Origin: Odoribacter sp.
Lineage (GTDB): Bacteria > Bacteroidota > Bacteroidia > Bacteroidales > Marinifilaceae
Assembly (NCBI GenBank): GCA_020024465.1
Contig: JAHHTT010000001.1
Coordinates: 62,001-126,000, forward strand
Length of the DNA: 64,000 nt
Reading direction: 5' to 3'
Shown: positions 55,205 to 64,000 of the stretch, piece after piece
How the letters are laid out: every line of letters begins with the position of its first letter
Position numbering within the stretch: the stretch's first letter is position 1
Notes under the pieces: generated by a model
Told to the model about the DNA's origin: nothing
Databases searched by the model: none
What the model saw: the letters and a program-made list of their open reading frames with translations, nothing else
Made by a program: the position numbers and the translations under genes

Positions 55205-56443
55205 TCAACGGTTTTTCTCTATCTGTCTGATTCTTTTCAGCAACGAGGGATGCGAATAATACACCGCCTCATAAGCCGGATGCGGGGTCAGGTTACTCAA
55301 TGCCTTCACGGATATTTTCTTCAAACCCGATACCAATGCCTGCCCGTCATGATTCTGTGCAGCAAATGCATCCGCCTCAAACTCATTTTTACGCGACCAG
55401 ACATTCATCACCACACCTATTACCATACTGACCGGAGTATATAACAAAGCAAATGCTATCAACCCCAATTGAAAATATATCCTGTCACCACCCAAAGCTT
55501 GAGACAAAACCTCTTCATTGACCAACAGCGAAAACAGCCACAACATAAATCCCGTCTGTAAAACAGATGCCAACATGAACTGTACGGTATGTCTTCTTTT
55601 GTAATGCCCCACCTCATGCGCCAATACGGCCACAATCTCCTCTTCTGTAAGTTCGTCTATCAACGTGTCATACAACACAATCCGCTTTTTCGGCCCCAAA
55701 CCGGTAAAATAGGCATTCGCCTTGGTCGAACGTTTCGAACCGTCCATCACATAAATATTGTCCAAACGAAAACCCACCTTATCGGCAAAATCCTGAATTT
55801 TATTCCGCAAACTACCCTCAGCCAACGGCTTTTGGCTATTAAACAAGGGCACTATCAACTGCGAATAAAACATCGACATGAAAACGGACACTACTGTCAC
55901 CAGCCCCCAGGCATACAGCCAAAACAACGGTCCCGCCCATTCATAAAACCATACAACGGCAGCCAACAGCAAACCACCCAACAAGGCCGACAAAAACATC
56001 CCTTTCAGACAATCACTGACATAAGTCCTCCATGTTGTCTTGTTGAATCCGTATTTTTCCTCAATCCTAAAGGTGGCATACCAATCAAAAGGCATGCTCA
56101 AAATACCGGATGCCACAGACAAAATACCCATAAATAAAAGTGTCTGCCACACCACACTATCCGTCCAGCTGACAATCCATCCGTTCAACCACCCAAAACC
56201 GCCGGCACACAAAAAGCCCAACATCACAATAAATCCGGCTACAGACTCCAGCCACTCCAAACGGCCGGTCTCCCGTTTATAACCGACAAAACGGACATAC
56301 TCCTTTTCATCGTAGATGCCTTGCAGACAAGACGGCAACACCGGAGCCATCGCCTTCATATTCAACCACTCCAATATTCTCTCTACCGTAAAATCCAAAC
56401 ACAGGAACGAAACAATCACTGTAAAAACCATCTCACTATTCAT
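55205..56443 (-). CDS. M48 (Ste24-like) CAAX-type zinc metalloprotease
   Basis: 412 aa integral membrane protease. The zinc motif HEVGHYKRRH is near residue 277 and the third ligand is in the RKNEFEADAFAAQ segment. Six or seven hydrophobic stretches precede it. Ste24-type motifs include EEKYGFNKTTWRTYVSDCLK and STKANAYFTGLGPKKRIVLYD. It probably handles misfolded membrane proteins; prenylated substrates are not expected in bacteria. It follows the hypothetical gene by 12 bases. Confidence 0.9.
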   Translation of the reverse strand: MNSEMVFTVIVSFLCLDFTVERILEWLNMKAMAPVLPSCLQGIYDEKEYVRFVGYKRETGRLEWLESVAGFIVMLGFLCAGGFGWLNGWIVSWTDSVVWQTLLFMGILSVASGILSMPFDWYATFRIEEKYGFNKTTWRTYVSDCLKGMFLSALLGGLLLAAVVWFYEWAGPLFWLYAWGLVTVVSVFMSMFYSQLIVPLFNSQKPLAEGSLRNKIQDFADKVGFRLDNIYVMDGSKRSTKANAYFTGLGPKKRIVLYDTLIDELTEEEIVAVLAHEVGHYKRRHTVQFMLASVLQTGFMLWLFSLLVNEEVLSQALGGDRIYFQLGLIAFALLYTPVSMVIGVVMNVWSRKNEFEADAFAAQNHDGQALVSGLKKISVKALSNLTPHPAYEAVYYSHPSLLKRIRQIEKNR

Positions 56444-56455
56444 GTCAACAACTAT

Positions 56456-57109
56456 TTATGCGTGAACATAGACACTGGAAGAAAAACGGTCTCCTTTCCG
56501 ACTCCCGAAAAACAGGTACAGATGCAGGTCTGTATCCTCCGGTTCTCCTCCATCCGGAACCGTTACCTGCAAACGGCTTTCCGCCCTACATATATTGTCC
56601 AACGGCAACATACGGGGAGCCCGCGGTTGCGTGCCATAGAAATACCCCAAATATGCCACATCATCCCCTCCGGCTTTCGCCCATTCTCTCCCATTTTCCC
56701 ATATTATCGAAATTTCCCATCCATTCCGTTTCACTTCCGTCACCTTGGGAGCATCCAATACCCCTACGGCAAATTTGAAACGGTCAAATTCACTCACTCC
56801 TTTGCCCGGATCGATATATCCTCCATTGACAGAATGAAACAACAAATCCCCCCGCATACGTCCGGTTTCACGAGCCATCACTTTCCACACCGGCAAATCA
56901 CTCACCGCCATACGGTAAATACTCCAGAATTTACGCACCTCACCAAACCGGTTGCTGGCCTCTACCACTTTGTCCGACATCCTCTTATAACGGCCACGTC
57001 TGGACGGACAAGCACTGATGCGCCCGTTATGCAAAAAATAGGTCACTCCGTCCATACGCAACGGTCTTTCCTCCAACAAAACTTTCGCCAATACGGATGT
57101 ATTCTTCAT
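56456..57109 (-). CDS. hypothetical protein (DUF6266-like layout possible)
   Basis: 217 aa, no signal peptide. It opens with EERPLRMDGVTYFLHNGRIS and CPSRRGRYKRMSDKVVEASN, then RFGEVRKFWSIYRMAVSDLP. The C-terminal 100 residues are beta-rich (GWEISIIWENGREWAKAGGDD, LGYFYGTQPRAPRML). The pattern recalls DUF6266 proteins of Bacteroidetes, though I cannot confirm it. High Arg and Gly use contrasts with neighbours. It is cotranscribed with the M48 gene. The opposite-strand frame at 56321-57190 is judged a shadow. Confidence 0.5.
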   Translation of the reverse strand: MKNTSVLAKVLLEERPLRMDGVTYFLHNGRISACPSRRGRYKRMSDKVVEASNRFGEVRKFWSIYRMAVSDLPVWKVMARETGRMRGDLLFHSVNGGYIDPGKGVSEFDRFKFAVGVLDAPKVTEVKRNGWEISIIWENGREWAKAGGDDVAYLGYFYGTQPRAPRMLPLDNICRAESRLQVTVPDGGEPEDTDLHLYLFFGSRKGDRFSSSVYVHA

Positions 57110-57205
57110 ACGTCATACCAAATTTTAAATGATTTCCGACTCAAATCTATAGCAAATATACAACAACAGTTATCAAAAAGCAAACAATAAGTTATAAAAA
57201 GGTTA

Positions 57206-57251
57206 TTGATATAGGATTCGTATAGGATTGATATAGGATTCGTATAGGATT
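57206..57251. repeat. short tandem repeat, 11-bp unit
   Basis: Four consecutive 11-mers, GATATAGGATT, CGTATAGGATT, GATATAGGATT, CGTATAGGATT, equal to a 22-bp unit twice. It lies in the gap upstream of the 56456 gene and could be a regulator site or a slippage-prone tract. Confidence 0.75.
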
Positions 57252-57288
57252 CAACATAGATATGCCCTAGAATTGATTTAGATGTGAA

Positions 57289-57441
57289 TCAGAAAAGATT
57301 TTGACCAAAACGGCTGTATTTCCTGTTTTCCATATAATAGCCGCAATGGTTCCAACCGTCAAAAAACGACTCATTATATAAAGTATACAGCAGATTATCT
57401 CCGAATAGCCCACCGCAGTCCTTATAACACCAACCCGATTT
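57289..57441 (-). other. coding-like extension in frame beyond the TGA of the META gene
   Basis: Directly after the TGA at 57442-57444 the same frame stays open for 50 codons to a second TGA. The first residues are KSGWCYKDCGGLFGDNLLY and later ones SFFDGWNHCGYYM. Its aromatic- and cysteine-rich text looks like protein rather than random DNA, but it has no start codon of its own before the late ATG. It may be a relic, or a read-through/selenocysteine extension (weak). Confidence 0.4.
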
Positions 57442-57867
57442 TCATTCTGCCAAATCCTGCAGACCTTTAAATTCCGCTACAATATTTTCTTTCGACAAAA
57501 AGTATAACACTTTATCTTTCACTTTATAACTATCGACTGTTTCCAACATCTGAAAAAACTCGATTTCCCAATCAGAATCATTCGGACAAGCCATACGTGT
57601 CGCACCCATCGGGAAAAATTTCAATTTCGAATCCGACATTTCGTAATCTCCAAAAAAACGGTTGCATGCAGCCCGACCATTCACTCGTCTGGCTATATCA
57701 TCAAACAGAATAAAAATTTTATTTTCGGAATCACTCAATACCACTTCCTTGTTATTCAGAACTTTCAACACCCATTTCATACCATCCAACTTGACAACCT
57801 CTTTCTTGGATTTACAGCTATTCATACCCATTAAAGCAACACATAATAATATAATGAATGATTTCAT
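57442..57867 (-). CDS. META-domain (HslJ-like) lipoprotein
   Basis: 141 aa. Lipobox MGMNSCKSKK. The META domain has DGMKWVLKVLNNKEVV, FDDIARRVNGRAACNRFFGDY and FFPMGATRMACPND. HslJ in E. coli is a heat-inducible lipoprotein linked to novobiocin resistance; META proteins are otherwise of unknown role. The frame continues past its TGA as noted. A 240-base gap separates it from nqrA. Confidence 0.8.
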   Translation of the reverse strand: MKSFIILLCVALMGMNSCKSKKEVVKLDGMKWVLKVLNNKEVVLSDSENKIFILFDDIARRVNGRAACNRFFGDYEMSDSKLKFFPMGATRMACPNDSDWEIEFFQMLETVDSYKVKDKVLYFLSKENIVAEFKGLQDLAE

Positions 57868-58055
57868 GATTATATATTTTCAACGTTCACCGAAAACCAA
57901 CAAATTTCATGCCATTGGCAAAACCCGACATTACTCTTAAAAAGAAGATCTTATCGTTCCTTGGCAAACAGCCGGCTTAAAACAATAATTTCCAGCATCA
58001 GAATTATTAAAAAAAAATAGTTACCCATTAAAGAGAAAATTACGTAATTGCTTTG

Positions 58056-58063
58056 TATATTTG
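58056..58063 (+). promoter_or_regulatory. -7 box of the nqr operon
   Basis: TATATTTG, 46 bases before the nqrA ATG. No good -33 TTTG is visible 20-24 bases upstream. Confidence 0.5.
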
Positions 58064-58109
58064 TGGCTTATTTGAAAAATATCATTATTATCAATAATTA
58101 CAAATTATC

Positions 58110-59465
58110 ATGTCCAAGGTAATCAAATTAAAAAAAGGCCTTGATATCAAACTAAACGGAATAGCAGATAAGGTAGTGCAAACGTTGGGGAATCCTTCTC
58201 ATTGTGCATTAAAGCCTACCGATTTCAGAGCTTTAGTCCCAAGATTGGCTGTCAAGACCGGTGATGAAGTGAAGGCAGGAGATGTTTTGTTCACAGACAA
58301 AGCGCATCCGGAAATCAAGTTTACGTCACCCGTCAGTGGAACGATTGAAGAGATCAAGCGCGGAGAACGGCGCAAACTATTAGAAATCATCGTTAAGGCT
58401 GACACCGAAACCCGTTATCATGATTTTGGTAAAGTTGAAATCAACAAACTCGAACGGGAAGAAATCATTAACCGGATGTTGGAAAGCGGTGTATGGCCTA
58501 TGGTAAAACAACGTCCTTACGACATCATTGCAAATCCAACGACAACACCCAAAGCAATTTTCGTATCCGGATTCGACAGTGCACCGTTAGCACCGGACTA
58601 TGAATTCATGCTAAACGACCAAGAGCATGATTTACAAACAGGTTTTGACTGTCTTGCAAAACTCTGCAAGAGAAGCGTAAACCTAAATTTAGAGTCAGAT
58701 ACTCCTTCTGCTTCCGTGTTCACGAAGTTGAAAAACGTAGAAATCAATTATTTTAGCGGTCCGCACCCCAGTGGAAATGCCGGCATCCAAATCAATCACC
58801 TGAATCCTATAAACAAAGGGGATTTGGTATGGGTCGTAAACATACAGGATGTGGCCATTATCGGACGTCTGTTTAATCAAGGACGTTTCGACGCCCGCAA
58901 AATAATTGCCATTGCCGGATCAGAAGTCAGCAAACCTCTATATTACCATACAATTTTAGGAGCTTCAATCACAGATATCCTTACCGGTAAATTAAAAGGT
59001 CGGACGGATGAGCGTATCATTTCGGGAAACGCACTTACCGGAACCGCAGTGAAATCCGACGGTTATTTAGGATATTATGATAATCTTATCACCGTAATAC
59101 CAGAAGGCAATCAATACGAATTTTTAGGTTGGGCAACACCCGGCTTTAATAAATTCTCTGCATCCAAACTTTTTCCTTCTTTCTTATGTCCTAAAAAACG
59201 TTATACTTTGGATACCAATTTCCATGGCGAACGCAGAGCTTTCGTTGTATCCGGACAATATGAACAAGTATTCCCGATGGATATCTATCCCGTGTATCTG
59301 TTAAAAGCCATTCTGGCCCACGATATTGACCAAATGGAGCAATTGGGAATCTATGAAGTCGTTCCGGAAGACATGGCATTATGTGAATTTGTCTGTACCT
59401 CCAAAACTCCGGTGCAACAGATTGTCAGCGAAGGTATCGAACTGATGATGAAGGAAACAAATTAG
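58110..59465 (+). CDS. nqrA: Na+-translocating NADH:quinone reductase subunit A
   Basis: 451 aa soluble subunit of the NQR complex on the cytosolic face of the inner membrane. The N-terminal lipoyl/biotinyl-like domain holds KTGDEVKAGDVLFTDKAHP and SPVSGTIEEIKRGERRKLLE. The middle has FSGPHPSGNAGIQINHL, a conserved NqrA block. The C-terminal SPCL-like region contains GERRAFVVSGQYEQVFPMDI. It starts the six-gene nqr operon. Confidence 0.96.
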   Translation: MSKVIKLKKGLDIKLNGIADKVVQTLGNPSHCALKPTDFRALVPRLAVKTGDEVKAGDVLFTDKAHPEIKFTSPVSGTIEEIKRGERRKLLEIIVKADTETRYHDFGKVEINKLEREEIINRMLESGVWPMVKQRPYDIIANPTTTPKAIFVSGFDSAPLAPDYEFMLNDQEHDLQTGFDCLAKLCKRSVNLNLESDTPSASVFTKLKNVEINYFSGPHPSGNAGIQINHLNPINKGDLVWVVNIQDVAIIGRLFNQGRFDARKIIAIAGSEVSKPLYYHTILGASITDILTGKLKGRTDERIISGNALTGTAVKSDGYLGYYDNLITVIPEGNQYEFLGWATPGFNKFSASKLFPSFLCPKKRYTLDTNFHGERRAFVVSGQYEQVFPMDIYPVYLLKAILAHDIDQMEQLGIYEVVPEDMALCEFVCTSKTPVQQIVSEGIELMMKETN

Positions 59466-59543
59466 TTTGAAAGTTGATCAATTTAAGGTTAGCAAGTCAA
59501 TACTGATTATTGACAAGTTAAAGAATGAAAAAACAAATAGAAT

Positions 59544-60683
59544 ATGAATTTTTTACGAAATTTCCTGGATAAGCAAAAGCCCAAATTCGAAAAGGGAGGC
59601 AAACTGGAAAAATTGCATTCTGTTTTCACAGGGTTTGAGTCTTTTCTTTTCGTACCCAATCAAACAACTTCCAACGGAGCACACATCCGTGATGCTGTTG
59701 ATTTGAAAAGAACCATGATTATCGTGGTGTTAGCGTTGGTACCTGCCCTATTATTCGGTATCTATAACGTAGGTTATCAACATTTTCTGGCAACAGAAGC
59801 CCTGGAAGGGGCCTCTTTCTTCCAGTTGTTTTTCTATGGCTTGTGGAAAGTGTTGCCAATGATCATCGTGTCGTATATCGTTGGATTAGGAATTGAATTT
59901 GCAGTGGCCCAAATGAAAGGACACGAAATCAACGAAGGATTTCTGGTTTCCGGTCTTCTAATTCCCATGATTATGCCAGTAGAAGCTCCTCTGTGGATGG
60001 TGGCACTCTCTACCGCATTTGCTGTAATCATCGGCAAAGAGATTTTCGGAGGAACCGGGATGAATATCTGGAATCCGGCCCTTTTGGCCCGAGCATTCTT
60101 TTTCTTCTCCTATCCTTCACAAATATCGGGAGACAAGGTGTGGATTGCCAGTGATACAGCAGACGCAATATCACAAGCCACCCCTTTGGCACAGATGGCA
60201 TTAGGACAGCCGCTCAGCTATAGTACGGCAGATATGTTTTGGGGATTCATCCCAGGTTCTGTCGGTGAAACCTCTACATTCTGTATTTTAATCGGTGCTT
60301 TAATTCTGTTATTAACCAATGTAGCCAGTTGGCGAACCATGTTGTCCGTATTCGTCGGAGGGTTTGTTATGGCATGGGCATTCCAACCTGTATCCAATGT
60401 AGAAGCATTCCAACAATTATTGATGGGAGGATTTGCATTTGGGGCCGTATTTATGGCAACCGATCCGGTAACCTCGGCACAAACCAATACAGGAAAATAC
60501 ATTTATGGTCTTTTGATTGGCGCCATGGCAGTCATCATCCGCTGCATCAATCCCGGATATCCGGAAGGTATGATGTTGGCAATTCTGTTGATGAATACTT
60601 TTGCCCCGTTAATCGACTGGTTCGTTGTTCAATCTAATATCAAACGCAGATTGAAGAGAGCCCAAGCAGTTGTTAAAATCTAA
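59544..60683 (+). CDS. nqrB: Na+-NQR subunit B
   Basis: 379 aa membrane subunit with about nine to ten helices. It carries covalent FMN on a threonine, here T213 in SQATPLAQ, and riboflavin in the membrane. VDLKRTMIIVVLALVPALLF and FGGTGMNIWNPALLARAFFF are conserved. A 78-base gap with a short hairpin (59496-59514) separates it from nqrA but no T-run follows, so it is not a clear terminator. Confidence 0.95.
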   Translation: MNFLRNFLDKQKPKFEKGGKLEKLHSVFTGFESFLFVPNQTTSNGAHIRDAVDLKRTMIIVVLALVPALLFGIYNVGYQHFLATEALEGASFFQLFFYGLWKVLPMIIVSYIVGLGIEFAVAQMKGHEINEGFLVSGLLIPMIMPVEAPLWMVALSTAFAVIIGKEIFGGTGMNIWNPALLARAFFFFSYPSQISGDKVWIASDTADAISQATPLAQMALGQPLSYSTADMFWGFIPGSVGETSTFCILIGALILLLTNVASWRTMLSVFVGGFVMAWAFQPVSNVEAFQQLLMGGFAFGAVFMATDPVTSAQTNTGKYIYGLLIGAMAVIIRCINPGYPEGMMLAILLMNTFAPLIDWFVVQSNIKRRLKRAQAVVKI

Positions 60684-60694
60684 AATCAATAACT

Positions 60695-61381
60695 ATGAAT
60701 AAACAAGGAAATACATATACATTCCTGTATTCAATGATTCTGGTAGTAGTTGTTGCCGCATTACTGTCAATTGTTTCTCTATCTCTTCAACCTCGTCAGG
60801 ATGAGAATCGTCAAAACGAGAAACGCCAGAACATTCTGAGTGCAATTCACATCTCCTCCAGTGCAGAGAACTCGGCAGAACTGTTCAACAAATATATCAA
60901 AGAACAATTCATATTGAATGCCAAAGGAGAAAAAACAAACGGCAAGGCTTTCAACATAGACATTGCCAAAGAATACAAAAAAGCAGCAGACCAACGGGAA
61001 TTACCGGTATTCGTTGCAAACGTGGATGGAGCCACCAAATATATTCTTCCGATCTATGGTGCCGGTTTGTGGGGTCCGATTTGGGGTTACATATCTTTAG
61101 ATGACAACAAAACAACCATTTATGGTACATTTTTTGACCATAGCGGTGAAACACCCGGATTAGGAGCAGAAATCACAACTCCCAAATTCAACGAACAATT
61201 CAAAAGTAAGGAAATTTTTTCTGGAGAAAGACTGACTTCAATCCGCATAGTAAAAGGAGGAAATGCCAGCGGTTCCAATGAAGTGGACGCTATCTCCGGA
61301 GGCACAATCACTTCAAAAGGCGTTGAAGCGATGCTCAAGAACTACCTTACTTATTATGAACCGTTTTTAAAACAAAGATAA
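60695..61381 (+). CDS. nqrC: Na+-NQR subunit C
   Basis: 228 aa with one N-terminal membrane helix (TFLYSMILVVVVAALLSIVS). The periplasmic FMN-binding domain covers the rest; the FMN is attached to a threonine, here T204 in DAISGGTITSKGVEAM. GLWGPIWGYISLDDNKTTIYG is the usual core. Covalent attachment requires an ApbE flavin transferase, which is not in this window. Confidence 0.95.
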   Translation: MNKQGNTYTFLYSMILVVVVAALLSIVSLSLQPRQDENRQNEKRQNILSAIHISSSAENSAELFNKYIKEQFILNAKGEKTNGKAFNIDIAKEYKKAADQRELPVFVANVDGATKYILPIYGAGLWGPIWGYISLDDNKTTIYGTFFDHSGETPGLGAEITTPKFNEQFKSKEIFSGERLTSIRIVKGGNASGSNEVDAISGGTITSKGVEAMLKNYLTYYEPFLKQR

Positions 61382-61382
61382 A

Positions 61383-62024
61383 ATGAGTGTATTATTTTCA
61401 GCAAAGAACCGTGAATTTCTTCTCGGTCCACTGAGCAAGAACAATCCGGTTATCGTACAGGTGCTGGGTATCTGTTCAGCTTTAGCCGTTACAGCGAAGC
61501 TGGAACCTGCCATAGTGATGGGGCTTTCAGTAACCGCTGTTACCGCTTTTTCAAATGTGATTCTTTCATTATTACGGAATACCATTCCCACCCGTATCCG
61601 AATCATTGTACAATTGGTCGTTGTGGCAGCCTTGGTAATCATTGTAGACCAACTTTTGAAAGCATACGCTTATGAAGTAAGCAAACAGCTTTCCGTATAT
61701 GTAGGATTGATTATCACCAACTGTATCATCATGGGACGTATTGAGGCTTTTGCACTGGCAAACAAACCATGGCCTTCCCTATTAGACGGTATCGGAAACG
61801 GTTTGGGTTATACAGTAATATTAGTAACCATCGCATTTTTCCGTGAACTTTTCGGTTCAGGAACTCTGTTCGGTTGCCGTATTATCCCCGAATCCTGGTA
61901 CATCGTCAATGGCGGATTCTATTCAAACAACGGGCTGATGATTATGCCTGCCATGGCATTGATTCTTGTCGGTCTGATTATTTGGGCACACCGTTCCAAA
62001 AACAAAGATTTAATAGAAAAATAA
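61383..62024 (+). CDS. nqrD: Na+-NQR subunit D
   Basis: 213 aa membrane protein of the NqrDE/RnfAE family with six helices. NPVIVQVLGICSALAVTAKL and NCIIMGRIEAFALANKPWPS are family marks; the Cys of ITNCIIMG is the conserved one for the membrane [2Fe-2S] site shared with NqrE. One base separates it from nqrC. Confidence 0.95.
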   Translation: MSVLFSAKNREFLLGPLSKNNPVIVQVLGICSALAVTAKLEPAIVMGLSVTAVTAFSNVILSLLRNTIPTRIRIIVQLVVVAALVIIVDQLLKAYAYEVSKQLSVYVGLIITNCIIMGRIEAFALANKPWPSLLDGIGNGLGYTVILVTIAFFRELFGSGTLFGCRIIPESWYIVNGGFYSNNGLMIMPAMALILVGLIIWAHRSKNKDLIEK

Positions 62025-62040
62025 TTTAAGATACTGATAT

Positions 62041-62766
62041 ATGGAAAATCTATTAAATATATTCGTCCGTTCCATCTTTATCGACAATATGATTTTCGCA
62101 TACTTTTTGGGTATGTGTTCATATTTGGCGGTATCAAAAACGGTAAAGACTTCATTCGGTCTGGGTATTGCAGTAATCTTCGTGTTGTTGATTACCGTGC
62201 CGGTAAACTATTTATTGGATAATTTTGTATTGAAAGCCGGAGCATTGGAATGGCTACTGGGATCCGATGCATCAAATATCGACCTGAGTTTTCTGAGTTT
62301 CATCATGTTCATCGCAATCATTGCAGCAATGGTGCAATTGGTAGAGATGATTGTTGAAAAATTTGCACCGACATTATACAACCAGCTGGGAATCTTCCTT
62401 CCGCTGATTGCAGTAAACTGTGCAATCATGGGAGCTTCATTGTTCATGCAACAGCGTGACTATGCCAGTGTTTGGGAAGCAACTACTTTTGGTTTGGGTT
62501 CAGGCATTGGCTGGATGCTTGCAATTGTATGTATTGCAGCAATTCGTGAGAAACTGAAATACTCTGATATCCCCGCTCCTTTACGTGGAATCGGAATCAC
62601 ATTTATCGTAACCGGTTTAATGGCCATCTCTTTCATGAGTTTTTTGGGTATCGATCTCAGCAAACTGAAACCACAGCCAGTAAAAACGGAAGCGACTGCA
62701 CAAATCACACCAGACGAAACGACAGAATCATGTGTTGATATGAGGGTAGCAGCCAAAGCGGAATAA
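62041..62766 (+). CDS. nqrE: Na+-NQR subunit E with a C-terminal extension
   Basis: 241 aa; typical NqrE is about 200. Six membrane helices; [20 protein letters not shown] and [20 protein letters not shown] are the conserved half-repeats, each with a cysteine (MCSY, VNCA) of the membrane [2Fe-2S] site. The last 35 residues ([20 protein letters not shown] onward) are hydrophilic and seem to be a lineage-specific tail. Confidence 0.93.
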   Translation: MENLLNIFVRSIFIDNMIFAYFLGMCSYLAVSKTVKTSFGLGIAVIFVLLITVPVNYLLDNFVLKAGALEWLLGSDASNIDLSFLSFIMFIAIIAAMVQLVEMIVEKFAPTLYNQLGIFLPLIAVNCAIMGASLFMQQRDYASVWEATTFGLGSGIGWMLAIVCIAAIREKLKYSDIPAPLRGIGITFIVTGLMAISFMSFLGIDLSKLKPQPVKTEATAQITPDETTESCVDMRVAAKAE

Positions 62767-62797
62767 TTTAAAACATAAATTTAAAACATAAAACGAG

Positions 62798-64000
62798 ATG
62801 ATCATATTAGCAATAAATACAGCAATCATCACTGCCGGCATTGTGGTGTTTCTGATTGTTACGTTGATTTTGGTGGGTATTCTCTTGTTTGCGAAAGCAA
62901 AACTAACAGCCAAAGGCAATGTACAGGTGAGCATCAATAATGGAGAACGTGTAGTAACGACCGAACCGGGAAGTTCTTTGCTCGCCACTTTAGGCAGCCA
63001 AAAGATTTTCCTGCCATCTGCCTGTGGAGGGAAAGGCTCATGCGGAATGTGTAAGTGTCAGGTCGATTCAGGAGCAGGTTCCATACTCCCTACCGAAACC
63101 GGCTTTTTTTCTTATAAGCAACAACATGAAGACTGGCATCTAGCCTGTCAGGTAAAAGTAAAGGAAAATATTGAAATGCGCATCCCCGAATCCGTTCTCG
63201 GCATTAAGAAATGGGAATGTACCGTGGTTTCCAACCGCAATATTTCAACATTCCTGAAAGAGTTTGTCGTAAAATTGCCGGAAGGAGAAAATCTGAAATT
63301 CAAATCAGGAGGATATATTCAGATTGACGTACCGGCATTGGATGTCGATTTCAAAGATATGAATATAGACGAACGTTATAAAGGCGATTGGGAACGCATG
63401 AAAATGTTCGACCTTAAGATGCATAATCCGGAACCTACATACCGCGCTTACTCTATGGCCAACTCTCCGGCAGAAGGCAATATCATTATGCTGAATATCC
63501 GTATTGCCACCCCTCCATTTGATCGGGCTACAGGCAGCTTTATGCCTGTAAATCCGGGAGTATGTTCATCATTTATTTTCTCACGCAAACCAGGAGATAA
63601 AGTGACAATCTCCGGACCTTACGGAGAGTTCTTCCTGCGTGACACCAAAAATGAAATGATGTTTATCGGAGGAGGAGCCGGCATGGCTCCGATGCGTTCG
63701 CATATCTTTAATCTGTTCCATACCATGCACACTGACCGCAAAGTAAGTTTCTGGTATGGTGCCCGAGCCCTAAAAGAAGCTCCTTATGTTGATGAATTCA
63801 ACAAGATACAAGAAGAGAACCCTAATTTCCACTGGACACTGGCTCTTGACAAACCGGATCCTGAAGCTGATGCAGCAGGCATTGTCTACAAACCGGGGTT
63901 TGTACATCAGGTTATTTTTGAAAACTATCTGAAGAATCACGAGAATCCGGAAGATATCGAATATTATTTGTGTGGTCCCCCAATGATGATTCAGGCAGTT
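62798..64000 (+). CDS. nqrF: Na+-NQR subunit F, 3' end cut by the window
   Basis: The first 401 codons are present; about 20 residues are beyond the edge. One N-terminal membrane helix (AINTAIITAGIVVFLIVTLI). The [2Fe-2S] ferredoxin domain has C76, C82, C85 and C117, with an extra cysteine at 87 (ACGGKGSCGMCKC). The FAD motif RAYSMANSP and NAD-binding GGGAGMAPMRSHIF follow, and YYLCGPPMM is near the cut. NADH enters the complex here. Confidence 0.96.
   Translation, partial: MIILAINTAIITAGIVVFLIVTLILVGILLFAKAKLTAKGNVQVSINNGERVVTTEPGSSLLATLGSQKIFLPSACGGKGSCGMCKCQVDSGAGSILPTETGFFSYKQQHEDWHLACQVKVKENIEMRIPESVLGIKKWECTVVSNRNISTFLKEFVVKLPEGENLKFKSGGYIQIDVPALDVDFKDMNIDERYKGDWERMKMFDLKMHNPEPTYRAYSMANSPAEGNIIMLNIRIATPPFDRATGSFMPVNPGVCSSFIFSRKPGDKVTISGPYGEFFLRDTKNEMMFIGGGAGMAPMRSHIFNLFHTMHTDRKVSFWYGARALKEAPYVDEFNKIQEENPNFHWTLALDKPDPEADAAGIVYKPGFVHQVIFENYLKNHENPEDIEYYLCGPPMMIQAV

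Noticed and set aside
56321..57190. 289-codon plus-strand frame rich in H, R, T and P
   Set aside because: It is opposite the hypothetical gene and the M48 N-terminus; composition is typical of an antisense shadow.
59496..59514. 7-bp hairpin between nqrA and nqrB
   Set aside because: Too short and not followed by a T-run; at most a minor attenuator or mRNA processing site.

Overview
The window reads as chromosome of an anaerobic gut-type Bacteroidales bacterium, perhaps near the Odoribacter/Butyricimonas group. The family level is a guess. The phylum rests on several things seen directly: SusC/SusD proteins driven by an ECF sigma/FecR pair, PUR-alpha-like DUF3276 proteins, a GSCFA protein, a short primary sigma factor (286 aa), a tmRNA tag ending NYALAA, a Na+-NQR operon, and TAnnTTTG promoter boxes. 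Nearly all DNA is coding and most genes are housekeeping. No CRISPR array, prophage, complete insertion sequence, rRNA or tRNA was seen.

Layout. 1-3.5 kb: miaA, a pRiA4b ORF-3-like protein, a small CCC-motif membrane protein and a class V aminotransferase, all on the minus strand. 3.6-9.7 kb: plus-strand rsfS, ftsH, a DUF2007 protein, cdsA, phosphatidylserine decarboxylase, panB, a pseudouridine synthase and a small BFD-type [2Fe-2S] protein. 9.8-12.3 kb: a lone GH95 fucosidase. 12.5-14.7 kb: a PiT phosphate transporter with Pho-box-like repeats upstream. 15.2-20.4 kb: an exported DUF4468-flavin reductase fusion, rsmG, a YbhN-like flippase-type protein, rsmA and mgtE. 20.4-24.3 kb: arginine deiminase behind two ARG-box-like sites, menA, menG, a PUR protein and a small membrane protein. 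24.4-27.8 kb: a compact minus-strand operon trpS-ruvA-MBL hydrolase-mtnN-luxS. 28-35 kb: a second PUR protein, a TcdA-like dehydratase, a TatD-like hydrolase, a CyuA-like protein, SPOR and GSCFA proteins, mntP, and the cbpA/cbpM pair. 35-37.5 kb: a hexosamine-kinase-like protein beside a GH109 lipoprotein.

37.6-49.3 kb is the main accessory block, entirely on the minus strand: ECF sigma, FecR anti-sigma, SusC with an STN signalling domain, SusD, a DUF4843 lipoprotein, a PKD-like lipoprotein, a TlpA-type thioredoxin lipoprotein and a lipoprotein with TIG-like repeats. It looks like a self-regulated outer-membrane uptake system. It carries no glycosidase, so its ligand is not obvious. Its best promoter lies inside the 3' relic of an IS256-family transposase gene.

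49.7-58 kb: ssrA (tmRNA), the primary sigma factor, a DegP-type protease, a CatA-like acyltransferase, a broken TfoX gene, several lipoproteins, an M48 protease and a META-domain protein followed by an in-frame coding-like extension beyond its TGA. 58.1 kb to the end: nqrABCDEF, with nqrF cut by the window edge.

Most interesting are the non-coding signals: Pho-box-like repeats before the phosphate transporter, tandem ARG-box-like sites before arginine deiminase, and the transposase-derived promoter of the sigma/FecR/SusCD block. The DUF4468-flavin reductase fusion and the coding-like extension after the META gene also merit a second look. No wholly new defence or mobile system was recognised.
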